Source: Candidatus Poribacteria bacterium (GTDB lineage: Bacteria > Poribacteria > WGA-4E > WGA-3G). From it: a stretch of 53,855 bases of DNA. The translations under genes were made by a program, and so were the position numbers. The first letter of the stretch is position 1, and every line of letters begins with the position of its first letter. The stretch covers positions 1 through 53,855 of the forward strand of contig VYCT01000082.1 in the NCBI GenBank assembly GCA_009843785.1. The letters run 5' to 3'. Shown here piece after piece: positions 43,689 through 52,691 of this stretch. The notes under the pieces are model-generated. The model had not been told where the DNA came from, ran no database searches, and saw only the letters and a list, made by a program, of their open reading frames with translations.

Positions 43689-44501
43689 TCAATCCTCAAT
43701 CATGAGTTTGGTAACATCAATCTTAGGTTCAGGGTACTTCATGTCCAGTTTCTCAAGCGTCTCCACGATACACTCCGTGATAACGAGGTTCCGATACCAT
43801 TTCTTATTTGCTGGAATTATATGCCAAGGTGCCCAGTCGGTGCTACACTTTTGGAGCATCACTTCGTACGCCTGCATATAATCATCCCAATAGGCGCGCT
43901 CACGAATATCGGATGCCTCAACCTTCCAATGTTTTGTAGGATCGTTAATCCGAGATTCCAAACGTTCTTTCTGTTCAGCCTTTGAGATATGAAGGTAAAA
44001 CTTTAAGACAACTGTCCCATTCTCAACGAGCATCCTCTCAAAATCGTTGATCTGCTGATAGCGCTGCATCCAAATCTGCTCTGGCACCAGGTCATGCACA
44101 CGAACCACGAGGACATCTTCATAATGCGAACGGTTAAAGATGCCGATTTTTCCTTTCGGTGGAACGGCTTTGTGCGCTCGCCATAAAAAGTCACGGGAGA
44201 GTTCATCTGCAGTTGGGACTTTGAAACTGACGACATCGCATCCTTGGACGTTGACCCCCTCCATCACACGTCGGATCGTGCCATCCTTGCCACATGTATC
44301 CATACCTTGCAAGATAATAAGAAGGGCATGTTGGCTTTCGGCATAAAGCAGCCACTGAAGTTCCAGCAGCTGCTTATGCAGTTTTTTGAGGCGTTTTTTC
44401 GTTTGACCTTTCTTCTCGTAAACTCCGGTAAACTCCGGTGGGTAATCGTCCAAACTGACCAATTCACCAGGCGTAATAATATTCTTAGGCTTAAGTTCCA
44501 T
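43689..44501 (-). CDS. Polyphosphate kinase 2 family protein
   Basis: PPK2 enzymes transfer phosphate between polyphosphate and nucleotides (usually making ADP/ATP or GTP from polyphosphate). The 270-residue product has Walker A G-M-D-T-C-G-K-D-G-T (about 65-74), the lid-like R-A-H-K-A-V-P-P-K-G and Walker B N-R-S-H-Y-E-D-V-L-V. Single-domain length is typical of the class III or class I enzymes that use AMP or ADP; which one cannot be told. No strong ribosome site is seen. It is followed 18 nt later by a PhyH gene, but no functional link is evident. Confidence 0.93.
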   Translation of the reverse strand: MELKPKNIITPGELVSLDDYPPEFTGVYEKKGQTKKRLKKLHKQLLELQWLLYAESQHALLIILQGMDTCGKDGTIRRVMEGVNVQGCDVVSFKVPTADELSRDFLWRAHKAVPPKGKIGIFNRSHYEDVLVVRVHDLVPEQIWMQRYQQINDFERMLVENGTVVLKFYLHISKAEQKERLESRINDPTKHWKVEASDIRERAYWDDYMQAYEVMLQKCSTDWAPWHIIPANKKWYRNLVITECIVETLEKLDMKYPEPKIDVTKLMIED

Positions 44502-44601
44502 CGCAGATTTCTAACCCTTCGCGCTTCATAGTAAGCAGCTTAGTATTAATGTCTTATGCTGGTGAGGTTTGAAACGTCGCCAGCAACAGTGTGTTCGTGA
44601 A

Positions 44602-47600
44602 TTATTGCGATAAAGATTCATAGTAGTCATCAACGAGCCTTCGGTACTCAGGCGGGACATCCTCTTTCGCGACTTGGAAGAGTTGCTTTTGCTCCTGAAG
44701 GGTGTTGAGTCGCTCTTCAAGTGCGGCTTCCAATTTCGCCAAGTCCCGAATAACGAATTCATAGTTAGGGAACGGATTTGAGCGATTTCCAGGACGGTAG
44801 TCCATAGTATTCAGCAGATCGAGCCAGAGTTCGTCAATTTCACGCCCGGATTCCCGACCACCGGCGCGTGCCTCTTGGTTCTCACCCTCACCTTCAGCCT
44901 GTCCGGGCTGCTGCCCCTCCTGGCCAGGTTGTTGTCCGGGCTGTTGACCGGGTTGTTGTCCTTCCTGCCCATCTTGCATAGCTTGTTGCGCCTGTTGCAT
45001 CCGCTCCTGAATCTGTTGCTGTTGTTCAGCGAGTTGTTGCTGACGGCGTTGTTGTTCTTCCGTCTGCTCTTGCCCCTCCATGGCTTGAAGTTCGCGTTGG
45101 ATGTCCTCCATCTGTTCCCGCGATTGTTGAAGCTGCTGAAGTGCGGCTTCGAGCTGTTCTTCTTCAGTGTTTGCCATGTTGGCTTGCGCCTGTTGCAGAT
45201 CCCCCTGTACCTGTCTGAGGGTCTCCACGACTTCTTGTTGATTCAGTTCAGCGGCGCGGAAACTACGCCATTGCAGGGCGCGTTGTGCGGTTGACATGTC
45301 CCCGGCAGTCTGCTCTTCAGTGAGCCGTCTGGTAGCATCCGTTACATTTCGGGCTGCCTCTGGATTCTCCTCACGGAGCTGCTCCGGCAAATTCTCCAAT
45401 GTATCTTCAAGTGCTTTGAGATCCTGTTGAAGTTCTCGCTGTTCGTTAGCAAGTTCAGATGCCTTTCGGAAATCTTCGGGCCGCATTTCCGACTGCTGAG
45501 AGCGGTTCCTGAGTTCTTGTGTCTCCTGTTGGACACCCGATTGTTCATCTATCAACTGTTGGACCTGTTCTGCAGCATTGGCGAGCGCGGCATCGGTGAA
45601 TTCCGATGCGACCTTTTCCAACTGTTCAATGGCTTCCTCAAGCCGTTCCTCTGCTTTTTGGCCTTTGGCGGCACTGAGTTGCGGTTCTTGTTGTTGCATG
45701 CCTTCTGAGGCTTGATCCATCTGTTCGCCAGCCTGTTGCATCGCCTGACCGGCTTGATCCAAGCGTTGGCCTTGGGTTCCTTGCGCATTCTGCTGCATGG
45801 TACTGAGCTGCTCTGCCATCTGCTGTGCCTGCTGTGACAGCTGCCCCTGTTGCTGACTGTTCTGTTGCATTTCGCTCGGAGATGGTTCGTTTTCACGTCC
45901 TAACTGCTGGCTCTGTTGACTTAGCTGCTGTTGATCTGCCAACATTTGACGTGCCTGATCTAACATCTCCTGCGTCTCCTCCTGCATCTCCATATCAAGC
46001 TCGTTCTGCTGTTCCTCAAGTTCACTTTGCAGCTCCTCCATTTCGAGCTCAAGATTCTCAGCAAGTTGGGGATTACTGTTCCGCATCTGCATCAGTATGT
46101 TCGGAAGTTCAAGACTCACTTTTATCAATAGTTCAAGTGCCTCTTGTTCCGCGGGTATTGCTGCAACAGGTTGGACAGCGTTCAGACTATCGGTCGCCTC
46201 ACGCATTTTTTCTATTGCATCCTCCAAGTTCATCAGAATCTCGGGCGTGACCGCCGATTCACCTTGCATCGCCATGCTAAACTCATCTGCAAGCCGCTGC
46301 GTCTTATCCTTCAATTCATCTTGCTTGTCTCCTGTTTTCTTAACGGCACTCCGATATTCCTCCGTAACTGATGAGGGTTTTGTGCTGATGTGTTTCGCTG
46401 TTTCTCGAATAATCTGCTTCTGGGAGGCGAGTATCTCTAAAAGCGGATTCGGCATTGGTGGCCCCTGTTCTGCCTCCATCTCTTGGAAATCTTCATTAAA
46501 CGGGCGGATTTCAATAAAATAAATATCGCTACTCGCTTCGCCGGGACCAGTGAGCGTGTTGTTATCAACAGCATGTGCATAGTAGGAGATAATATCACCC
46601 GGTTCAACATCAAATTCCTCAAGGTAGAATGTATAACTACCCTCTGCAACGCGGCGTTGAATCGTATCAATAGCCCCTGATTCTATAACAGCATCAGGCG
46701 TGGAGGTTTCCAAGGTTAATTCCTGTAGTTCGTCAGACCCGATGCGATACATAAGTTTTAGTGCTGCGATGCCATAATCGTCTGTGGCTTCAGCAATGAT
46801 TTCCACCTCACCCAACTTTGTCGTTTTGATATCGCGCCCAGGATCCTTTACCACAACCTCCGGCACAGCATCTGGGATGGCTTTTATGGTGTATTCAATG
46901 GGTATCTCGTTATTGAAACCATCAATACCCAGAAGCTCAACGGTATATGTCCCGTCCGCAATAACATCTACGGTTGTTGTAAGGATGTTCCCGTCGGAGA
47001 TAACCATCTGGGTTGAAGCAGGTTCCTGAGTTTCGTCTTTTTCCGGCTTAACATCCATCTTCAGAGCAAATGTTGCAGTTTGAATGGCTTTATTGGTCGT
47101 GAGTTTTATTTCCGCTTGTGTTCCGACGACCGCTTGGATGTCACCCGTCCCAGTTTGCACGACAGGTTTAAGACCTGTGTAGTCCGGATAAGTGTAAGCC
47201 ACAGAAATTTCCGTTACCTTCGGCATCTCAAATACTTCAACAGTATAACGTTCCGAAGTCGTCTCGTTTGCGACGACGTAGTATTCGATATCTGCGTCAA
47301 TGTTAAAAATTTCATAAGCAAACCCACGTTTATCGTCCGGGTTTTGTAACATATTAATCTGTTGCTGGGTTGTTTCCGTTTCGGCGGCGGTGGCTTCTCG
47401 GTTCTCCACATTCTCATAAGTCAAAACAACCTTCTCAGCAGATTTTCCGGTGACAGTGACGTGAATAGGTAGGCTCTTGCCACGAAGGATGCGTACATTT
47501 CCCGGTTCGACAGTTAACTTCGTTGTCAAAACTGGTTCAGTCTTCTCCCAAGGGATCAACACACGAAAAAGACTGGTTTGGAGTTCCGTTGGAAATAGGA

Positions 47601-48105
47601 GTGCGAGTACACAACAGCCAACAACAACCAAAGCTGCGATGCCGACATGCTTACGGGTCCGACTGTGATCAACCGTTGCTTTAAAATCAATACTTTTCAC
47701 GCGCTGCGTGGTATCTTCAATCAGGCGTTGGAGCATGTGCGCTTCAATGGGATCTGTTGACTCACGATTGCCGAATTCAATAGCACTCACCAATCTATCT
47801 TCAAGGTCAGGGTGGTTTTGCTCAACGTTGAGTGCGATATCCCGGAGCGTGAGTGCTGCTCGGAGCGGTTGAACGAGATACTTATAAAGCAGGTAACCCG
47901 TCACACCGATACCGAGTGTTAACAAAGCAATTCGCACAAAACTTGGCAGGGGCATTACCCAATCAATGATAGCCTCACCCACGAAGACAGCAATGATGCC
48001 CGTCAGGACGATAGCGAAGCCCGCCCAAAAAATGCTACGTTTCCAAACGCGTCTGGCATCTAAAATTTTTGTTTGTAACTCTGCGTAACCTTCTCTTGTA
48101 TTCAT
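44602..48105 (-). CDS. Large membrane protein, DUF4175-like
   Basis: A 1167-residue membrane protein. There are three transmembrane helices near the N-terminus (about 25-48, 58-80, 160-178), then beta-rich Ig-like domains (about 200-480). A very long glutamine-, glutamate- and methionine-rich coiled-coil region follows (about 590-1060), and a low-complexity Q-P-G-Q / E-G-Q-Q stretch (about 1060-1090) precedes the C-terminal segment. Architecture and the A-L-T-L-R-D-I-A segment fit DUF4175-type proteins, whose function is unknown. The start M-N-T-R-E-G is preceded by GGAGGA; an upstream ATG at 48129 is less likely. Confidence 0.75.
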   Translation of the reverse strand: MNTREGYAELQTKILDARRVWKRSIFWAGFAIVLTGIIAVFVGEAIIDWVMPLPSFVRIALLTLGIGVTGYLLYKYLVQPLRAALTLRDIALNVEQNHPDLEDRLVSAIEFGNRESTDPIEAHMLQRLIEDTTQRVKSIDFKATVDHSRTRKHVGIAALVVVGCCVLALLFPTELQTSLFRVLIPWEKTEPVLTTKLTVEPGNVRILRGKSLPIHVTVTGKSAEKVVLTYENVENREATAAETETTQQQINMLQNPDDKRGFAYEIFNIDADIEYYVVANETTSERYTVEVFEMPKVTEISVAYTYPDYTGLKPVVQTGTGDIQAVVGTQAEIKLTTNKAIQTATFALKMDVKPEKDETQEPASTQMVISDGNILTTTVDVIADGTYTVELLGIDGFNNEIPIEYTIKAIPDAVPEVVVKDPGRDIKTTKLGEVEIIAEATDDYGIAALKLMYRIGSDELQELTLETSTPDAVIESGAIDTIQRRVAEGSYTFYLEEFDVEPGDIISYYAHAVDNNTLTGPGEASSDIYFIEIRPFNEDFQEMEAEQGPPMPNPLLEILASQKQIIRETAKHISTKPSSVTEEYRSAVKKTGDKQDELKDKTQRLADEFSMAMQGESAVTPEILMNLEDAIEKMREATDSLNAVQPVAAIPAEQEALELLIKVSLELPNILMQMRNSNPQLAENLELEMEELQSELEEQQNELDMEMQEETQEMLDQARQMLADQQQLSQQSQQLGRENEPSPSEMQQNSQQQGQLSQQAQQMAEQLSTMQQNAQGTQGQRLDQAGQAMQQAGEQMDQASEGMQQQEPQLSAAKGQKAEERLEEAIEQLEKVASEFTDAALANAAEQVQQLIDEQSGVQQETQELRNRSQQSEMRPEDFRKASELANEQRELQQDLKALEDTLENLPEQLREENPEAARNVTDATRRLTEEQTAGDMSTAQRALQWRSFRAAELNQQEVVETLRQVQGDLQQAQANMANTEEEQLEAALQQLQQSREQMEDIQRELQAMEGQEQTEEQQRRQQQLAEQQQQIQERMQQAQQAMQDGQEGQQPGQQPGQQPGQEGQQPGQAEGEGENQEARAGGRESGREIDELWLDLLNTMDYRPGNRSNPFPNYEFVIRDLAKLEAALEERLNTLQEQKQLFQVAKEDVPPEYRRLVDDYYESLSQ

Positions 48106-48267
48106 ATTTCCTCCACCTATATTATCCATGAGCTATTAAGATTCCACCGACTCTCTGATTTAACCCCGTAGATTAGACAAAATAAAGCTGAAACTGTTCT
48201 TAAAGATTTTTCAGGTTGAGGTAAACGCTGCACGTTAATCACAGGCGTTAGCCATGTTTTTGTGCGT

Positions 48268-49398
48268 TTAGGGTTTGCTTACCTCAGTTTCTAATTGTGT
48301 CTTCTGCCAACCGTAATCAACATCTCCATCATAGAATTTGTCTGGATGTTCAACTGCCCAAATTTGCTTATGGATAATCCAGTTTTTCGGATCTAACGCG
48401 AGTGCCTTTCGCCATTCCGCCATCGCTTCTTCCTTCTTATCGCCTTCCAATAAGATGAGCCCGAGTTGAAAGCGTGCAGCAGCTTCAGCATTCGTTTTTA
48501 CAACCGCCTCGCTTGAGGGTTTCATTTCGTGAAGCAGCATCGCATTATAGTCGGGATCCGACAACCACTTTTCGAGCATTGCAAGGTGCTTCTGATTTTT
48601 GACATTAACGTTGAAAGGTGCTTTCACGAGCCGTCCAGCCTCGTCAACCATGACAGCGTAAGGAATCGCTTTGAGGTTATAACGGGTGCCAAAAATATTC
48701 TGTGAATCAACGAGTGTGACAAAATCGGCATTCGCAGCTTCATGCCAAGGACGTACAACAGATGCGCCTTGGGCATCGAGTGCGATTGAGATAAAGTTTA
48801 ATGCTTCGTTGTGTTTGGCGTAAAATTCCTGCCAACCTGGCAGTTGTCCACGACACCCTCACCACGACCCCCAAACATAGAGGAAAGTCTTTTTGCCGCG
48901 AAACTCTTTTAAATGTCTTGGGTTACCCTCTAAATCGGGGAGTGTGAATTCTGGAGCGAGATATGCGGGTTGGATAATCTCCAGCGTGTTCGCTGATGCT
49001 TCGTAAATCTCAAAGCCGAAGGTTTTCGCGAGGTGCGCCGGTTGGACATAAGTTACACCATCAATGTCCACAGCACCCGCCTTGCCGTCTTGGAATTGGA
49101 GTGGCACACAGAGTTCTGATTCCACACCGCCGCAAAGTACCACCATCTCCGCGCCTTCGGGGTATTCTACCTTCAATTCGAGTTGTTTAGCGAACGGTTC
49201 CAAAGGCACCAACCACGCGCCATCTTTGAAAATAGCAGGCTTGGTAAATTCAATACGTTGTGCGTTTACTGAAACCTGAAAATCCTTTTTTTTCATATTA
49301 TCCTCTTCAGTGAATCCGATTTGCATGCCTATTAGAGAAAATAATATCGCCAACATCAAGCGTTTTACTATAGCATGAAGTTTACGCGTAACAATCAT
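48268..49398 (-). CDS. Exported redoxin/TPR protein with predicted selenocysteine (U-G-C)
   Basis: One open frame of 376 codons interrupted only by a TGA at 48859-48861. In order: signal peptide (1-30); copper-amine-oxidase-N-like stalk domain (about 35-140); redoxin domain with P-E-F-T-L-P-D-L-E-G; then F-L-Y-V-W-G-S-W-U180-G-C-R-G-Q-L-P-G-W; and a TPR-like C-terminus (A-E-A-A-A-R-F-Q-L-G-L-I-L-L). In TlpA-type redoxins the sequence is W-C-x-x-C-R, so the TGA occupies the nucleophilic Cys position. The expected C-x-x-C is shortened to U-x-C. A SECIS-like hairpin follows at the same 21-nt spacing as in the peroxiredoxin. The gene overlaps the cytochrome gene by 4 nt (ATGA), so the two are translationally coupled. 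Pseudogenisation is the alternative, but the post-TGA frame is clean over 196 codons. Confidence 0.83.
48829..48861 (-). promoter_or_regulatory. UGA-Sec codon and bacterial SECIS-like hairpin in the redoxin gene
   Basis: On the minus strand TGA (48861-48859) is followed 15 nt later by CTGCCA-GGT-TGGCAG (48843-48829), a perfect 6-bp stem with a GGT loop. The codon-to-loop distance is 21 nt. The GG at the start of the loop resembles the G-containing loops recognised by SelB in known bacterial elements. Confidence 0.72.
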
Positions 49399-49763
49399 TT
49401 TGTTTTTCTCTCCCTATGTTGTTCATCGTAAATGAGGAATCTAATTATTTTTTCAGCGGTTTTCGGCGTGAGCCCAGAACCCGGCTTCCGCATCATTTTA
49501 TAGACATACTTGCGCCACTCTTCCGGCATGAAAGTAGAGTTAATGGGACGTGCAACAGTGTGGCATCGACTACACTTGTTGGTGAAGAGTTTGTAAGCTT
49601 CCTGCATCTTCGCAGGGTAGGCAGTAACATCAATAAAGTTAGGTCCCTTATCCGCTGGATAGGTTTTTGTAACTGCGCGCGGCGCGCGCAAGGCATAGAT
49701 CATTCCAATGCCTACAAGGATGATCACACCTAAGACAGTCCCCCAGATAATTATCCTTTGCAT
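49395..49763 (-). CDS. Membrane-anchored monohaem c-type cytochrome
   Basis: About 122 residues: one N-terminal membrane helix (I-I-I-W-G-T-V-L-G-V-I-I-L-V-G-I-G-M) and a small domain with the haem-attachment motif C-S-R-C-H. A Met in the following segment (S-T-F-M-P or Y-K-M-M) could be the distal ligand. It is probably a periplasmic electron carrier. The start could be ATG 49763 or an upstream GTG at 49787; neither has a strong ribosome site. The stop TGA overlaps the redoxin ATG, so the two are co-expressed. A redox partnership is plausible but not shown. Confidence 0.8.
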   Translation of the reverse strand: MQRIIIWGTVLGVIILVGIGMIYALRAPRAVTKTYPADKGPNFIDVTAYPAKMQEAYKLFTNKCSRCHTVARPINSTFMPEEWRKYVYKMMRKPGSGLTPKTAEKIIRFLIYDEQHRERKTK

Positions 49764-49813
49764 AATAAATGTAGTTTCGAGCCGCACCTACAATCCAGTT
49801 TTAGTGATTGTTG

Positions 49814-51664
49814 CTATTGCACGATAATGTCCTTCACCTTCTGTACAATAGCATTCGCACTAATACCGTGATGTTCCAAGAGCTCTTCCGGTTTTCCAGA
49901 ACGTGGCATCCCTGTAACGGCGAGTTTGTGGACGTAAACATCTGCTGTTGCGACAGCATCCAACACAGCATCCCCTAACCCACCTTCGGGGTAATGGTCT
50001 TCAACGGTGACTAAAGTATTGTTCGTCTCGGCTGCTGCCGCTTTTAGTGCCTCTGCATCAATCGGTTTGATGGAATATAGGTCAATGACCCGGATAGCGA
50101 TACCTTCGGCTGCAAGTGCGCTGTGTGCTTTCAACGCTTCATGAACGGTAACCCCCGCGGCAACAACAGTTAGGCTATCTTGATTGCTTTGTTGAACAAC
50201 CTTAGACCCACCGATGGGGAAACTTTCATCGGCATCATAGAGAATAGGCGTTTTGGGGCGCGAGGTTCGGAGGTAAACAATACCTTCGTGTGCGGCAGCC
50301 TCAGCGACAAGCCGTTCAGCACTGCCAGCATCGCTTGGATAGAGCACGACTGCCTCTGGGATTGCCCGGAACATCGCTATATCCTCTAAACCCATTTGCG
50401 AGGGCCCGTCTTCTCCGATTGAAACGCCGCAGTGTGAACCGGCATACTTAATATTGGCTTGTGAAATCGCAGACATCCGAATCTGATCGTAGGCGCGCGA
50501 TAAAAACGCAGCAAATGTGGAGACAAACGGAATTTTCCCGCGCTTCGCCAACCCTATGCCTGCGCCTACTAAATTCTGTTCCGCGATAAACATCTCAAAA
50601 TAGCGATTCGGATAGCGTTCCATAAACTGTTCGGCATAGGTGGAGTTCTTAGTATCTCCATCTAAAGCGACAACATTAGGGTTCACACCGCCGAGTTTTG
50701 CGAGCCCGATGCCGTATCCGCCGCGCGTCGCGACCTCTTCACCGGAAGGATAGTCGGGCGGCTCACACTCAGTTGCACCAACACGCTCAGCACGCTCAGC
50801 TACAGGCTGAGGTGCCTCAACCTGAACAGGATCACCCAAATTTAGCGGACCGAGTTCGGCTAATGCTTTGTCAAGTTCTTCACCTTTGGCAACTGCCTTT
50901 CCGTGCCAGTTGTCTGCGTTTTCAAGAAATGAAACGCCTTTGCCTTTAAACGTCTTTGCGACTATCATCGTCGGTTTATGAGTCGAAGCTTTAGCTTGTG
51001 CAAGCGCTGGCAAGATTTCATCAAAATTATGGCCATCAATCCCGATGGTTTGCCATCCAAATGCCTCAAAACGCCTACAATAGGTATCAACATCAAAAGC
51101 GTGCATAGTGCGCTGACTCTGTCCAAGTGCGTTGACATCCACAATCCCGATTAGATTATTAAGTTGGTAGTGAGATGCCAAAGCGGCTGCTTCCCAGACG
51201 CCACCTTCAGCAGTTTCGCCATCGCCGAGAAGAACGTAGACGCGGTAATCGGATTCGTCTAAGTATTTGCCGTTGAGTGCCATACCGAGTCCAAGCGATA
51301 AACCCTGTCCAAGTGATCCAGTTGCGACCTCTGTCCATTCAAACCGAGGTGTCGGATGCCCTTCCAAGATGCTGTCAATTTGCCGTAGTGTACGGAGTGC
51401 CTCGGTCGGAATGATCCCCGCTTCGGCATACGCAGCGTAGAGTAGTGGTGCGGCATGTCCCTTGGATAAGATGAACCTATCGTTGTTAGGGTTTTGGGCA
51501 TCGCTACAGTCATAACGCATAGCGTGAAAAAAGAGGGCGGAGACGATATCCGCAGCCGAAAGACACGTGGTTGGATGTCCAGACCCCGCCTCCGAAGTGG
51601 AGATTATGGAATGAATACGTAAGTTCGTTGCCTTTTGTTTTAGAAAGTTTTTTAAGGTTTCCAC
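49814..51664 (-). CDS. tkt: Transketolase
   Basis: Transketolase moves two-carbon ketol units between sugar phosphates in the pentose-phosphate and Calvin pathways using thiamine diphosphate. The 616-residue product is a full-length fused chain. It has the N-terminal S-G-H-P-T-T motif (residues about 28-33) and the TPP/Mg signature G-D-G-E-T-A-E-G ... I-V-D-V-N. The middle pyrimidine domain contains F-I-A-E-Q-N-L-V-G-A-G-I-G-L, and a C-terminal domain follows. It is close in length to the animal-type enzyme (about 620). The start is GTG with AAGGA about 11 nt upstream. It lies 51 nt before the cytochrome gene. Confidence 0.94.
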   Translation of the reverse strand: METLKNFLKQKATNLRIHSIISTSEAGSGHPTTCLSAADIVSALFFHAMRYDCSDAQNPNNDRFILSKGHAAPLLYAAYAEAGIIPTEALRTLRQIDSILEGHPTPRFEWTEVATGSLGQGLSLGLGMALNGKYLDESDYRVYVLLGDGETAEGGVWEAAALASHYQLNNLIGIVDVNALGQSQRTMHAFDVDTYCRRFEAFGWQTIGIDGHNFDEILPALAQAKASTHKPTMIVAKTFKGKGVSFLENADNWHGKAVAKGEELDKALAELGPLNLGDPVQVEAPQPVAERAERVGATECEPPDYPSGEEVATRGGYGIGLAKLGGVNPNVVALDGDTKNSTYAEQFMERYPNRYFEMFIAEQNLVGAGIGLAKRGKIPFVSTFAAFLSRAYDQIRMSAISQANIKYAGSHCGVSIGEDGPSQMGLEDIAMFRAIPEAVVLYPSDAGSAERLVAEAAAHEGIVYLRTSRPKTPILYDADESFPIGGSKVVQQSNQDSLTVVAAGVTVHEALKAHSALAAEGIAIRVIDLYSIKPIDAEALKAAAAETNNTLVTVEDHYPEGGLGDAVLDAVATADVYVHKLAVTGMPRSGKPEELLEHHGISANAIVQKVKDIIVQ

Positions 51665-51743
51665 AAATTCGCCAATCCTTTTCTAAATATAGGTTTGTGA
51701 TAAGCAATATAGAGTTGCATCGGTACGTCAAAACGCCCGACGT

Positions 51744-52472
51744 TTAAGAGTTTTTCGTGTTCAATTGATCCGCTCTGCGCTGTGCGGCTAATGAGAGATA
51801 ATGTCCTTGGCAAGTTTTGGCCAGATCCTCAAAAGTCCCAATAGCTTGGGGAAGGTCTTGTAACTTGACGTACGCTTCGGCTTGCCAGTACTTCGATTTC
51901 GCAACAATTTCGTTGGCATCGGTGAGACTGCCCTCAGTGCTTTGAACTTCGTATTCAATAGCCTCGTTAAATTTCTCGATTGCCCGCTGATAATCATTTT
52001 CTTCATAGTAGGCTGTCCGCGCGTCCCTATAGGCAGCGTTACTCTGTTCCTGGGGGCGAAAGAGCTCGACTTCGAGTTCCGTCGGAACTAGTTCAAGCGG
52101 CGGCAGTTCTACTTCTAAATCATCTTCGTTTTCATCAGGCAGTGCTTCTACCGGCTCTATAAGTTGTTGTTCGTCAGTATTAGCATCAGCGGCATTATCT
52201 TCCTCAGTATCAGCTTCTGCTTCAGGATGGTCCTCTTCTGCTTCCGTACCAGCATCTGCTTCGGGATCGTCATCTTCGTCATCTTCGTCATCTGTCTCAT
52301 CCTCATCCACTATTGTGCCCGCTGCTTGACGAAAAGCCTGAGAGAGTGCTGTATCAGGATCGTCATCATCTTCCTCCAAGAACACATCCTGTGGCTCCTC
52401 CTCAAAATCATCGGCTTCGTCAAGAGTATCGGTTTCGTCAAAGTCATCTACTTCATCATAACTAAACGTCAT
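51744..52472 (-). CDS. Highly acidic protein with C-terminal TPR-like repeats
   Basis: A 242-residue protein. Residues about 5-130 are extremely rich in Asp and Glu, with runs such as D-E-D-E-T-D-D-E-D-D-E-D-D; this part is probably disordered and could bind cations or nucleic-acid-binding proteins. Residues about 150-240 resemble two or three TPR units (A-Y-R-D-A-R-T-A-Y-Y-E-E-N-D-Y-Q-R-A-I-E-K-F). No signal peptide is visible. The open frame extends to 52505; ATG 52472 follows ACGGAGG and is the clear start. The function is unknown. Confidence 0.7.
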   Translation of the reverse strand: MTFSYDEVDDFDETDTLDEADDFEEEPQDVFLEEDDDDPDTALSQAFRQAAGTIVDEDETDDEDDEDDDPEADAGTEAEEDHPEAEADTEEDNAADANTDEQQLIEPVEALPDENEDDLEVELPPLELVPTELEVELFRPQEQSNAAYRDARTAYYEENDYQRAIEKFNEAIEYEVQSTEGSLTDANEIVAKSKYWQAEAYVKLQDLPQAIGTFEDLAKTCQGHYLSLAAQRRADQLNTKNS

Positions 52473-52549
52473 GTGTGCCTCCGTTTTCTGTTTTTTATAT
52501 CGCAATGCGCTTGAGGGTTCACCTACCCATTCGCCTTACTATCCGATAT

Positions 52550-52645
52550 GTGCTGTAGAACGAGGGCTTCGCTTGCCTTTCACCGTGCGTGTGGGCGGGT
52601 ATGGGCCCGCCCTTTACGCTAATTTTGAAGGTCAGTATACAGCAC
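52550..52645. repeat. Nested palindrome with GC-rich inner hairpin
   Basis: An outer inverted repeat (GTGCTGTA at 52550-52557 with TACAGCAC at 52638-52645) encloses a perfect 7-bp GC-rich hairpin (GGGCGGG 52593-52599, CCCGCCC 52606-52612, followed by TTT). It lies in the gap between two same-strand genes and may terminate transcription or be a small miniature element. Confidence 0.5.
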
Positions 52646-52691
52646 TATGCGCCTATAGGCTTACAAACGCCGCGTGAATATCTAAAGATTC

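Noticed and set aside
6988-49398. General reassignment of TGA to an amino acid
   Set aside because: TGA cleanly ends ordinary genes here (queA at 18748, the cytochrome gene at 49395, the iolB-like gene at 19140), so the three internal TGAs are context-dependent.
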